From: Acheta domesticus
Lineage: Eukaryota; Arthropoda; Insecta; Orthoptera; Gryllidae
Reading direction: 5' to 3'
Assembly (NCBI GenBank): GCA_031308135.1
Contig: JAHLJT010009436.1
Location: 214,309,420 to 214,373,419, forward strand
DNA length: 64,000 bases
Shown one piece after another: positions 8,826-19,660 of the stretch (positions are counted from its first letter, which is position 1; each line of letters begins with the position of its first letter). The notes under the pieces are model-generated. The model saw nothing but the letters and a program-made list of their open reading frames with translations. It was not told the origin of the DNA and searched no databases. A program made the position numbers and the translations under genes.

Positions 8826-11795
8826 ATGAGCAAAATGGATAGAACAAGCAATGTAATGAACCTTAACGTGCCTTGTTCTACCAATGTCCCATACCTGCTC
8901 AGGAACCGAGCTAATGTCACCTTGTCGACATCTGGCCATCCCACGGATGTTAGTCCCAGGGACCCAGAGCCGGCAGTAGCTCGAAGCCATCGTCAGAGAT
9001 GGACCCGGGATGAATTAATGGAGGTGATGTGGTGCTTTTACTATGCAAAAGCGAAAAATGGGGGCTCAGAAATAGAAGTTTTTAAGATATGGAGAGAGCG
9101 GAACCCAGATATGAGACCTACCCTAGACTCAAAGAAGCTTGCCAGTCAACGACGATACATACTCAGCAGTGGAAAATTCACAGCCGAACAACTTGCAGAC
9201 ATCCAGAGAAACGCAGAGTATGTTCATCAATCAAACCATCCACATGACGAACATTTAGAACCATCTAATATCCCTGAAAACGATGATCCACTTCAAGGTT
9301 CATCTCTTCCAAATGAAACATCCGTCAGTGGTGAAAATTCATCTGGCTATGAGTCACACGATAAGGACATGATGCGGGACCTCCTCCGACGCGAGATAGA
9401 ACGAGTTCGTCTACTTCCATTCGAATCTCGTGCACCGTTGAGGAGAATTTACGAAAATGCTAAAGCTAAGAGAGTGATAGAAACAGCGAATTCTGTCTTA
9501 AATGAGGTTGTACAGACCTCAAGTAGAGATCTAGATATTACTGAAATCAATCACATCGTGTATGCAACTGGATATCTAGTATCTCAGATAATCTTGGGAC
9601 CAGCCAAGAACACCGATGGCCGACAGCCAGACAGAGTAAAAAGTTCCGTACCTCCGTGGATGAAAAGAATTATGAAACGGATAGCCGACACACGGTGTGA
9701 AATATCACTCCTAGCCGAGGCATCTTCTAAGTCAAACCACACGTATAAAGTTCAACAAAAAATACTCCATGTTGAACAAAAATACCTAATTGACAATGAC
9801 ACGACAAGGCTAATGGTAGCTGAAAAGCTAAAAGAAAAAATCCAAGCATGGGCTCAACGAATAAGACGGTACAAACGTAGAAACGATTTCCGTGTACAGA
9901 ACCGGTTGTTTGAAACAGACGCGAAGAGATTCTATCGCAGTCTGACTGAAAAACCGAATGGCAATGCTGCCCCTCCTTCAAAAGATGACGTCGAAACATT
10001 TTGGGCAGGAATCTGGGAGGAAACCAGATTCTACAACAAAGACGCATCGTGGCTCCAATCTGAAGTTGATGCTGCCAATGGACTCGTGGAAACAGTGGAA
10101 CATGTTCAAGGATTCTCGAAAGAGGACCTATGCCAAACAATTAAGAACATGGGAAACTGGAAATCCCCTGGGGTTGATAAGATCCAGATTTATTGGATTA
10201 AGAAATTAACAGCACTACATTTTCATCTTGCAAAGGCTGTTAATAAAATTTTAGAAAACCCTAACGAACTCCCCGAATGGCTCACTCGCGGCATTACGTA
10301 TTTGCTACCCAAAGGAGGAGACAGCTCTTTGGCGAAGAACTACAGGCCAATTACTTGCTTGCCAGTAATGTACAAACTTATAACTGCAGCCATTGCTGAC
10401 AAAATGTATAGGCACCTAGAGAAGAACCATCTGTTGCCAGTTGAACAGAAAGGATGTCGTAAAGGTTCCTATGGCTGTAAGGAAATCTTGCTTCTGAATA
10501 AAATAATTTTGAATGATGCAAAGAAACGAAAACGTAATTTAAGCATGGCTTGGATTGACTACCAGAAGGCCTTTGACAGTGTACCACACGATTGGATTTT
10601 GAAGACCCTGGAGATCTATCGATTTCATCCTAGACTTGTTGAGTTTTGCAAGGCTAGTATGAAGTCGTGGAGTACCAGGTTACTAATCCACAGCGGAAAG
10701 GGAGTAGTAGAAACCAGAAGGATTCAGATTAACAGGGGAATTTTTCAAGGAGATTCACTATCCCCTCTGCTGTTTTGCATTAGTTTGATTCCTCTATCAA
10801 GACAGCTGTCGCACACTGACTTTGGTTACAAGCTCCATGGTGATGAAAGGCCTGTATCACATTTATTTTACATGGATGATCTTAAAGTTTTCGCTAAGAA
10901 TGATGCGATTCTCTCCCAAATGCTGTCTGTCATCAATGATTTTAGCAATGACATCTGCATGAAGTTTGGTCTTGACAAGTGTGCAAAAGCCAACTTAAAA
11001 AGAGGCAAAATGACCACGTCCGAGAACATTGAAGTTGATAGACACACTGTGATTCAAGATCTTGAGCCAGGTAAAACTTACAAATATCTGGGCATTGAAG
11101 AATGTGAGACCATCTCGAACGACACAATGAAAGAGAGAATTCGCAGAGAGTATTATAGACGAGTGAGACTTGTCCTGCAGTCCGCTCTGAACTCAAGGAA
11201 TAAAATATCTGCAATAGGTAGTTTGGCGGTGCCTGTAGCCGAATACAGTTTCGGACTAGTAGACTGGACTGAACAGGAAATTCGCATCATGGATCGAAAA
11301 ACCAGAAAATTGCTTACAATGCATCATGTTGCCCACCCCCGAGCTGATGTACATAGACTTTATGTGTCACGTAAGGAAGGAGGAAGAGGCCTGAGACAAA
11401 TTGAAGCCTCCTGGCACAATGCAATAACCGGGATGGGAAAGTATGTAGTCAGCCATCAAGATGACCCACTAATGAGGCAGGTCATGAAATCTGACCGAAG
11501 AATGGGAAACAGAGGCATTGTAAGTGTAGCAAGAAGCATTGCGAACAAGACTATGCAAGACAACCAGAATGACAGAGACACTGAACTTCTGATGCTACTT
11601 AACATGAAATTTGAGACACAAAAAATGTTAAAGAAATCGTGGAGAGACAAACCACTCCACGGACAATATCTAAAAAGAATGGACAAGGTACAGATCAATA
11701 AAGATCAATCATTTATGTGGCTTAAAAGGGGAAGAATGAAGCCAGAATCGGAAGCACTAGTAATAGCTGCCCAAGATCAGGCCTTGAGAACATGA
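8826..11795 (+). CDS. R4/Dong-type retrotransposon protein, N-terminal and reverse transcriptase part
   Basis: The first in-frame ATG is at 8826; the open frame reaches back to 8784 without an ATG, so 8826 is preferred. 989 codons to a TGA at 11793. Residues about 59-112 hold a Myb-like motif (RQRWTRDELMEVMWCFYYAK), probably for DNA binding. The reverse transcriptase has YRPITCLP at 506, motif A 'WIDYQKAFDS' with Asp578, 'QGDSLSPLLF' at 641, and YMDD at 682-685 (Asp684 and Asp685 complete the triad). The RT core is intact by motif. After the thumb region the frame is cut off by the stop before the zinc finger and endonuclease, so this polypeptide alone lacks the nicking activity. The codons after the stop continue in the same frame. 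Confidence 0.92.
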   Translation: MSKMDRTSNVMNLNVPCSTNVPYLLRNRANVTLSTSGHPTDVSPRDPEPAVARSHRQRWTRDELMEVMWCFYYAKAKNGGSEIEVFKIWRERNPDMRPTLDSKKLASQRRYILSSGKFTAEQLADIQRNAEYVHQSNHPHDEHLEPSNIPENDDPLQGSSLPNETSVSGENSSGYESHDKDMMRDLLRREIERVRLLPFESRAPLRRIYENAKAKRVIETANSVLNEVVQTSSRDLDITEINHIVYATGYLVSQIILGPAKNTDGRQPDRVKSSVPPWMKRIMKRIADTRCEISLLAEASSKSNHTYKVQQKILHVEQKYLIDNDTTRLMVAEKLKEKIQAWAQRIRRYKRRNDFRVQNRLFETDAKRFYRSLTEKPNGNAAPPSKDDVETFWAGIWEETRFYNKDASWLQSEVDAANGLVETVEHVQGFSKEDLCQTIKNMGNWKSPGVDKIQIYWIKKLTALHFHLAKAVNKILENPNELPEWLTRGITYLLPKGGDSSLAKNYRPITCLPVMYKLITAAIADKMYRHLEKNHLLPVEQKGCRKGSYGCKEILLLNKIILNDAKKRKRNLSMAWIDYQKAFDSVPHDWILKTLEIYRFHPRLVEFCKASMKSWSTRLLIHSGKGVVETRRIQINRGIFQGDSLSPLLFCISLIPLSRQLSHTDFGYKLHGDERPVSHLFYMDDLKVFAKNDAILSQMLSVINDFSNDICMKFGLDKCAKANLKRGKMTTSENIEVDRHTVIQDLEPGKTYKYLGIEECETISNDTMKERIRREYYRRVRLVLQSALNSRNKISAIGSLAVPVAEYSFGLVDWTEQEIRIMDRKTRKLLTMHHVAHPRADVHRLYVSRKEGGRGLRQIEASWHNAITGMGKYVVSHQDDPLMRQVMKSDRRMGNRGIVSVARSIANKTMQDNQNDRDTELLMLLNMKFETQKMLKKSWRDKPLHGQYLKRMDKVQINKDQSFMWLKRGRMKPESEALVIAAQDQALRT

Positions 11796-12401
11796 CATTA
11801 TGATAAAGCGGTTCTCAAAATTTCCCAAGATGATAAATGCCGCATTTGTCAGGAACACGTAGAAACCATTGATCATATTGTCTCAGCTTGTCCAATCCTA
11901 GCAAAGACCGAATACTTGAAAAGACACGACAGGGTGTGTAGCTACCTCCACTGGCAGATCTGTACCGCCCTCGAAGTTCCGAACACATGCCCCAAGTGGT
12001 ACGAACACTCACCGAAACCAGTGACGTCTGTTGGATTGTGTACGATATTGTACGACCAACAAATTCAAACTGATCGCACGATAGCAGCAAACAAACCGGA
12101 TATAGTCATCCGGGATTTGGAGAACAAATCGTGTTTGCTTGTGGATGTTGCTGTACCTTGCGATCAAAACGTCGTTACCAAGGAGGCAGAGAAAAGTCTT
12201 AAATACACGAGTTTGGAAATCGAGATCAGCCGAATGTGGGGCGTAAAAGCACAGGTCGTACCGATAGTTATCGGAGCTCTGGGATTTGTTCCGCAAAATT
12301 TGAGTAAGAACTTGTCTAAACTCCCAGGTAATCCAAAAGACTGGGAAGTGCAAGAAATAGCTTTATTTGGAACAGCCCACATTTTGCGCAAAGTATTGTA
12401 G
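11796..12401 (+). pseudogene. retrotransposon CCHC finger and restriction-like endonuclease, cut off by an in-frame stop
   Basis: Same frame as the upstream ORF, separated only by TGA at 11793-11795, which is probably a C-to-T change of a CGA arginine codon (inference). A finger 'CRICQ...HIVSAC' gives C-X2-C-X8-H-X4-C (about 11838-11891), the form found in R2- and R4-type proteins. Downstream, 'KPDIVIRD' (12093 on) and an Asp 15 residues later in 'LLVDVAVP' form the PD-D core of a restriction-like endonuclease. The sequence ends at TAG 12399-12401. Without readthrough this part is not made with the reverse transcriptase. The next in-frame ATG is at 11916, which would omit the finger. Confidence 0.88.
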
Positions 12402-12507
12402 AGGCACCGACAGTCCCTAGATCTGCTCCTTAGGTAGCTGGTTGCAACCTGGAGTAGATTTTATATTCAGCCGACACATAACATCTTAAGTCGTGATTTA
12501 GAGGAAA
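12402..12507 (+). other. retrotransposon 3' UTR
   Basis: A short 3' UTR of about 106 nt ending in GAGGAAA before the AAT repeats. No polyadenylation signal is evident, as expected for elements that end in a microsatellite-like tail rather than poly(A). Confidence 0.7.
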
Positions 12508-12525
12508 AATAATAATAATAATAAT
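12508..12525. repeat. (AAT)n microsatellite, right side of the retrotransposon
   Basis: Six AAT units follow the 3' UTR directly. This is the counterpart of the TAA tract at 8283-8320. Confidence 0.93.
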
Positions 12526-13785
12526 GAAAGTTTGAAATATTTTCTCGACATTCTAGTTACAATATTAAAGATTTTTTTTTTCAAATGAAATTTGTTTCAC
12601 ATTCTTTTAATAAACATCTACATTTAAAAAAAATAGTTTTAGAGCAATTTAAAAGTAAAATCTGGGTAAAGCTAAGAATATTAAAAAGAATGTTTTCTCA
12701 TAAACAGCTATGAATTTTGTCTTTTCTACGGATATTGCTAAATCTACTAATAAACCCGTCATAAACACCACTTTGTTGTATTGTTTTGATTTTTAAAATT
12801 ACGCAAATGTATTTGTTTTAAACATTTCTCGCGGTGTTAATCTTTACAGTATGGCGTTATTATCCATCATTGCTTTTGTAAGTACAGGTGCTTGAAATTA
12901 TTTCTGACAAATTTTCTCAGTAACGACTTCAAATTGTGCAATGAAAATTTGCCTATGGCACCAAGTTTTTCTCTTCTGTAATAATATTATATAATACTTC
13001 TATAATATTCTTAAAGTAATATTTCACTTTTGCTAAAGTTATGACCGGAAAATGTGAGAATATAAGACGAACATTTTTTATAGTAGCAGCTGGGAATGCC
13101 GTGGGGCAAAACCCAAAAGTTGGCCCAGACTAAAGATATAATGAAATTATCTAGTACGGCCATTCTTTAGCATTACTAGTTTCATTTTAATCTTCCGCAG
13201 AATTCATATAAGAATAGAATTTTCCCTCATATCGTGTTTTTCGATTGAAAAATTTATATTCTAGGTGATCGCATCTTTCGGAATATCAATTTAGTCGATG
13301 TCTCTGGTGTTGACCTACTCAACAAAGTAATATGTCATTATCTTTCAAGAGGGTATTGAATTTAAATATTCGAAAAAATGTTCAACATGATTAATCAAAA
13401 ATTGTTTCTATTGGGGTATTAACGTATCATTACGACTAAGTCCTTTTTGCAAGAATTAACTGATAACGAATAGCAGTATAAATTCTCTCTTGAATCAGAC
13501 TTTCAAATTTTAGTCTTTCTTCTTTGCAAAAATAGAGCTTTTAATGTGGGCCCATTGTGGTTATAATGTAATCGCGCTAATTCGTTACATGTTAAACGCA
13601 TTATTGTAAACCAAATGCCCACGCTATCTTCGTAACAATCAATCACTGATTTTTATAAGAATTTAACGCGTATTGCATTAATTAAAAGAAAGCAGTGGCC
13701 TGTTACCATCGTCAGATAAGAATTTGATCAGCTGCTGTAACCGCGCTATCCCAGTGGATAAAAGGGAGCTCCACCAGGTTCAGCT
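12526..13785. other. AT-rich non-coding DNA
   Basis: No gene, RNA or repeat copy recognised. Confidence 0.45.
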
Positions 13786-13965
13786 GAACTGGAGCAGCAG
13801 AAACGGGACGGGGGGAGGGGCCGGAGGGGGTGGGGGAGGGGTGGGCGTGGGAGGGGGAGGGGGACACGGGAGCGCCCATCGAGTGCCGTCACCCCTGCAG
13901 GTCACGGCCGAGGTCGCACTCTCTCCGAGTGCTGCCAGCCGGCGCCGCTGCACACTGGGTCGAAA
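13786..13965 (+). other. G-rich CpG island with strong G-quadruplex potential
   Basis: 13808-13870 holds more than eight runs of three to six G separated by one to three bases on the plus strand. The island continues with CpG-rich sequence to about 13965. The glycine-rich frame across it reflects the G runs. Confidence 0.75.
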
Positions 13966-15125
13966 GAACACCAAAGATGTGCAGAGAATAATAGTTTCTG
14001 GTTTGCAAACAAACGTTTAATCCAACAAAAATATTGGACGCGTGTGAATTTTGTACTGTGTTTGTGTTGTTTTGGGTTGTCAACATTACCAACGTTGCGT
14101 GATTGTGCACGTTTTTTTTTTACTTCGTTATTTTAATTTCTCTTTCGATTTAGTACCATGTTTTGAAGCATAAATATGAATACGAGTATGTAGTATTAAA
14201 ACAAAGAAAAAAATACTCTTCGTTTTTTTTAACTTTCGTTGAAGTTTCTGTTTATTTTCAACATTTGTCCCGTGACTTCAGTCGTCAAAAAGCTGTTATT
14301 TTAAGTGGTAGATCTATATTAGATGACTTTTCTAGTTTACATTTCCTTCTTAATATTATTTTTTAACTACATTCCTTTTATTATGAAATTTTGATATTGA
14401 TTGTTTATGTACCGTCATTGCATTCACTGTAAACTAACGTAACAATCTTAGTACTTGAATTTTAATTTAATTATTGTTTACTGTGAATTATTGTTGCAAT
14501 GCTTATTACTGTAATTAGGTAAGAATTTGAACCGCCACAGTAATCGTGCTACTTCAGTAGATCAAAGTTAAGTACGTCTGACATTCGTGTTATTGTAGCA
14601 AAATTCCATCTCGAAAAGGATTCATTATCTCACTCTTATTTTATTATCTCACGGTTATCCCCTTCTCATATTCACAATATTATTGTAAATATTTTGTGAT
14701 TTGCAGAATTTTTCTCAAACAAATTAAACAAACAAAATCAGAGTCAAGGGAACGGATAAGGTGTTGAGTTTGTCTAACTCCAAACACTTCAAGTGTCATC
14801 AGTACATCAGTTACGATAGTCTAACCCAAAGGTAGCTATAGTGCGATTTTCATAACTCTGCCCCTCAAGCCCAAATGGCCACGATAGAATATCACAGGAA
14901 ATTTAGCGTCTTTCTCGATCGTGTCGCTAGAGGTCGCATGATCGCAAGCACTGCTTTATACGTTTGCGATCAGCTATATGTAGTGGCACGTCTGAGAAAG
15001 ACGCGAAATACCGTGACATATTCCATCGTGAAGACGGGCCTCGAGGGTCAAAGTTACAAAAATCGCACTATACATATCGATTTGAGATAACAGGTTCTTA
15101 CTCCCAGCGTTCTTTCTTCTGTTTG
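13966..15125. other. AT-rich non-coding DNA
   Basis: No supported feature. Confidence 0.4.
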
Positions 15126-15440
15126 CCGAGCGAACGTTTCGGTCTTTTGGACCAGTGCGCACCCCCCCCCTACGCCCGGCAGCGCCTAACCCGATTTCCA
15201 CTGGAGCACTGCCGGACGCGGCGGCGGCGGCGGCGCAGTGGGCGGGGGCGGGGCGGCGAGCGTTCCGTTTGGAGAAAAGAAAGTTATGCGTCATAGCGCC
15301 GCCCCTGTGCCTCACCCGGCTCCGCGGCGCGCCGCACCACAATAAGGCCGGAATGTAAAAGCGAAGGTGGGAAGCGTTGCCGTGCGTGGGTGCTGGCGTG
15401 CGTGCGTGCGCGTGCGTAAGCCGCTACAGCTCTCCCTCTT
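15126..15440. other. CpG island
   Basis: CpG-dense, with a (CGG)n-like run at 15215-15235 and GGGCGGGG boxes at 15240-15258. A GTGCGTGC repeat ends it near 15415. Opposite-strand open frames of about 70-120 codons are composition effects. Confidence 0.7.
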
Positions 15441-16109
15441 GCAAATCCTGATCTGGGAATTAAGGCAATTGTCTGATCGCGTGCCCGAAAAACTCTGTCG
15501 CTACGAAATGTGGAGTAAACGTGCAGGAGGAAACGGGTTTATGGATTCCATTTGGGCTGGAACCGGAGAGGGAGTCGTGTATCTCGTTCCATAATTCGTT
15601 GTTGGAAAGACTGTTGAAGTCTCGTGTCTAAAGCGGTCGGTGGGACCATCGATACTGAAGAATGGAACGGTGTCGATTGTATCTTGACAGGAAATTAATT
15701 TTTATCGTATTTGTTTTTTGCTTTTATAGTGTTTGCCTTCCTTTCTCTTAAGTTAGAGTCCGTGAAGTCAACCGGATTTTGGAAATTGAATGGCTGGGCC
15801 GAATATCGGTCTATAATATGATTTATGATTTTTAAAGGACAAGCGGAAACGCCGCATTTTATTTTCTCATGAATTTTGCCATTAGGCTTGTAACATAAAC
15901 CCTCATTTCACGAATGTGTTTTGTTTGTTATCATGCTCTATACATACTGTGAGATTTAAATACAAATCAGAGACAGCTTGTCATTGCTACCTAATGATGT
16001 CTATTCTACACCGCGTAATTCAGAAAAGAATCATTGAACCTGATCAAGTAATAAAATAAATAAATATTTTATTGAAATAAAACAAAAGAACCCTTAAAGC
16101 AACTGTAAA
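15441..16109. other. non-coding DNA
   Basis: Nothing recognised. Confidence 0.4.
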
Positions 16110-16860
16110 CTAGTGATTCTAAAACAACACATGCGTTCTCGCATTATTTGTAATGGCTCTGCAATATTAGTCCACACTACTTAATGAACTTACAAAAGTG
16201 TTCACAACTTGCAATTTTTTGGTGCGCCTCACCACAGGCGGATAGATATACAGACGATTTGAGGTCTAGCGAATTTTGGGCTACACAAAAAGAATTTTTC
16301 TGTCGAAAATTCACCGTTTTCTTCCGCACTATTGCAATCTTCTTACATTCGTAAGGGCGAGAAATTAAAAAATATTATATCTTCAAAACTGTAGTTGCAC
16401 AAAGAGGCTGAAAAAAATGTTGAACTTTTGCAATTTTCGAAAATTGAGAGATTTCAACAAAAGAGAGATCTAGATCATTATTTTAAGTTTTTTTATCCGT
16501 GGAAAAAGTTAAATGCAAAAATGTTTGTCTTTTTTGAAAAAAATTGAAAATAGTGTTCAGGCTTCAGGCAAAGTACCCCCAAAATAACTCAAACTCGCAA
16601 GACCTCTAGTTCTTATCTATCGATCGCGAAATATCAATTTTGGAGAACATTGTGAGAACGGTTTAGGTAGTTACATTGTCCACACACACAATCTAACAAT
16701 CTTGGCAACGAAGTCCATGTTGAACGCGAAAACTTACACAGTTCAAATTTTAGCAGCGGCAAAAAATTCAAATGCGCGAAATTTTTGCGTGGATTCAGTT
16801 AGTTTATAATACTACATCTCCGATAGAAATAAAACGAGAATGTGTGGGCTGATGTTAAAA
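16110..16860 (+). repeat. dispersed repeat family X, copy 1
   Basis: Shares blocks with 51560-52200 in the same orientation, for example 'CTCGCATTATTTGTAATG' at 16138-16155 and 51591-51608. Both copies continue with a 'GCAATATTA' block, then an 'AAATATCAAT...GAGAA' type block. It is related to 37440-38150 read on the other strand. The copies are diverged. No coding capacity or clear termini were seen, so the class is unknown. Confidence 0.7.
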
Positions 16861-16888
16861 AGTGAGTGTTGCGAATTGACCCGCAGAC

Positions 16889-17436
16889 ACGATTGATCGA
16901 CTAGTGATTCCGGCTGCGTCAACGGCTATGGTCATTAGTACCGTAAATATAGTGTGTGTTTTTTCTCTCGAGAAGTGATGGTGATCTTCTCCCGCTAGAG
17001 GGTGAGACCCGGCTCCGCCCTACCGTCGGCTAGCGGGGTTTTCCTCATCCAGATATCTCCCACCAGCGAGGTACCGCCCCAGCTGGGACAAGCTCTAAGC
17101 TCCCGACCGGTCTCCCGGCGTGAGTGATAGTGCATGTTAGTGTAAGTGTAAGTAAGGAGTGAGGATAGAACTAAGAAGAAGAAAAAGAAAGAGGAAAGAT
17201 CATGCGCAGTGCGTGGCCCGTTTGTTAGGTCATTAGCCTGGTGTTAATGGGAGAAACAACAGAAAACTATCGATCAGAGCAGGCAGCCGCTAGAATTCTT
17301 CTCCAGACAGCAACAGAACTTGACTTAGTTATCTAGCTAGTGTCGAAAATCCTGCCACTGTCGGGACTCGAACCTAGGACCTCCCTGTCAGTGGCACGAC
17401 AGTGAGCTCATTTGATGCCCTGAGCCACCTTCGTAA
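16889..17436 (-). mobile_element. tRNA-derived SINE, family A, full-length copy
   Basis: On the minus strand it begins with a tRNA-like head: A-box-like GGTGGCTCAGGGC near 17430-17415 and a B box GGTTCGAGTCC at 17374-17364. A roughly 450 nt body follows, shared with the copies at 30085, 42652 and 57579, ending in an ATCAATC-type tail at 16889-16900. It is long for a SINE (about 550 nt). A-box and B-box spacing fits an internal RNA polymerase III promoter. Confidence 0.85.
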
Positions 17437-18248
17437 GGTCTTCGATTTTTGTGATATTAAGAGACCTTATTCAAATTTGTAAATAGACTTCATTTATCCA
17501 CGTACATTTATCATTAAATTGTAATTCATAATAAATATTAATTGTCTTCTCATTGCTTCCTCTTTTTCTTCTTGGATATTTGTGCCTTCAATAGCTTTTC
17601 TGTCTTCATCCAATTGCGTAATCTAAAGTTAAACATTACGAAACTGAGATCATTGCCATGAAATGAGTTACTAATCCACATGTAATAATCCATAGCCCAC
17701 TAATATCAATTATAATCAATTTATTAATTAGTATTCCATGGCTTCCTAAGAACAACAACATTCAGTGACATTTTACAAAATCAGTAGTAAAATTTAATTG
17801 ATAATTATATTTCAAGCAATTTTTTTTACAAAGGATAAAATGTACAATATTCAAGGGATATAATTTAACCTTGGTGACCCCAAAGCCCATTATTCCCTAT
17901 AAGATTGGTGTTTTCTAACGCTTTATAAAATTATTTTTAAAGAATAATTTTTAGAAGCTCTAAAATGGCATCACTATACGTTGCGAAATAAACAATTGTT
18001 AACAGTTGCATATCAATGTCATTCAGGTACCCAGAGAACACAATGGAGGAATGGTCAACGCCGGATAATAGAATAAATTACAATATAACTGAAGGATTTA
18101 TACATTTTCTGTACTTACAGTCCTTTCCTCAGAGGCACAGGCAGTGACGTTTTTTAATAACTAGTTCATCATTCACTATGATGCTTCGATTGCACAATTG
18201 TACTCAAAATCGACAAATAGTAATTACAGATTTTAACGTAGTTATTGA
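17437..18248. other. AT-rich non-coding DNA
   Basis: Nothing recognised. Confidence 0.4.
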
Positions 18249-18562
18249 TAGGCCTACCGAGCGAAGTGGCTCAGGGCGAAACATGCTGACTTCGCATTTG
18301 GAAGGCCCGGATTCAATCCCTGGGCCGGCCATCCTCACCGGGTTTTCATTATTTCCCTCGATCATCCAGGCGAATGCTGGGATGGTTCTATCTGAGAGGC
18401 CACGACCGCAAAACCGGCGTCGCTAGACGAATTCGTTAACTACGCGAAGTCACGCGCGGGGCCCTGGTTGGGTAAACGACTAGGAACTAAGATCTACCGG
18501 TGCCGAGGTCAATTACCCTTTATGGGAGAAATAATGGCATAATACAAATGTGGGTAGGCCTA
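18249..18562 (+). mobile_element. tRNA-derived SINE, family B, with target duplication
   Basis: The tRNA-like head has A-box-like TGGCTCAGGGCG (18268 on) and B box GGATTCAATCC at about 18308. The same head occurs on the minus strand at 36200-36306. The 8 bp repeat TAGGCCTA at 18249-18256 and 18555-18562 is the probable target-site duplication. Confidence 0.83.
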
Positions 18563-19389
18563 TCTATAAGAGACGCCAGAGTTTCCACAAAGCAATTATG
18601 GCAATTGCGATGAGTTTTTGCATGTCTCGAACTTTTTTTTCTTAACACCTGATAAGAGACAAACCAACTTAGGACTAAGAAAGATTATAATAACCAAATC
18701 CCCAGAAGGTGAAACATTACCCCCTTACCTAAACAAACATATTGAAACACCGCTTGAGTCCATCGTTGTTATCCTTTCTACTGGGAGGCGACTGTTGAGT
18801 ATATTTGTATCTAAAAATGGTGAGTGAGAAGAACAGCAACGCACTGTTGTGACGCACAACGCGTGAGTAAATATGAGGAATTATAACAATGTTAGGTTAT
18901 GATAAACCTTTTGTAATCAAAGAAATATTTTTATAAATCATACACCAACCCTTTAGTGTGCACAATTAATTAAGATAGGTTAACAAACGAAACGTTTTCA
19001 ATTTCAAAAGAGTTTGTAACTTTGTGCATTTACTTACACTTGATAATGCAATTCGTTGATCATTCCCAATTGTTTTAAATATTTGGGACTAATTTGACAA
19101 CTCGAATAATTTTCAACCTCAAGTGGTCGTGGTATCCACTGCATTTGTGTAATATAACCAAAAAATGTGTACATATATAATATAAGACGTAAAACGTAAT
19201 TGTAGTGTACATAATTTCATTATTAGACACAATATGTAATGAATTATGTATGTATATAATACGAGAATGTACTGGAGCAGATACTCAAGAGCATAGAAGA
19301 AAGAGAATTCCCATTGTACAGATCACTCCGATGATATGTGAAAAATATTTGCACAAGAAAGCCTATACACTAGAATTTCTCCTTTCGTC
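18563..19389. other. AT-rich non-coding DNA
   Basis: Nothing recognised. Confidence 0.4.
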
Positions 19390-19660
19390 TTCCCTTCACA
19401 GTAGCAAAGCTCTCGCACTCCGGCACACGTTCCCATACGTTGCTGGGCTTGAATGGTCTTGCGACCTTGCGGCACGTGCGGACGGTACAGCGCAGCGGGG
19501 CGTGGAATCCGGACCAGGAAGCAGCACAATCGCAGTATTGTTCAATTTCATCGGCGAGCTCTCTCCTTCCAACATTGGGAACCGCCCAACTCCCACAACT
19601 TACTTTGCCAGAGGACAGCCTACGAAAGAAACTTTGGCTGTTCGGCGGTCAATCACTAGG
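19390..19660. other. moderately GC-rich unique segment
   Basis: Open in several frames on both strands (up to 164 codons). No known domain was recognised. It is less CpG-dense than the islands. It may be an exon remnant or a regulatory block; I cannot tell. Confidence 0.3.

Larger units (their letters stand above)
8321..12507 (+). mobile_element. R4/Dong-like non-LTR retrotransposon
   Basis: A 4.2 kb element with a roughly 500 nt 5' UTR, one long reading frame, a short 3' UTR, no terminal repeats, and TAA-type microsatellite on both sides. The protein runs Myb-like N-terminus, reverse transcriptase, CCHC finger, PD-D restriction-like endonuclease. That single-ORF order is typical of the older site-specific lineages (R2, R4/Dong). 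The TAA flanks point to the Dong branch. The predicted life cycle is target-primed reverse transcription: the endonuclease nicks a TAA repeat and the reverse transcriptase primes from the nick. The copy looks full length and young, with one nonsense codon as the only clear lesion. Confidence 0.92.
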
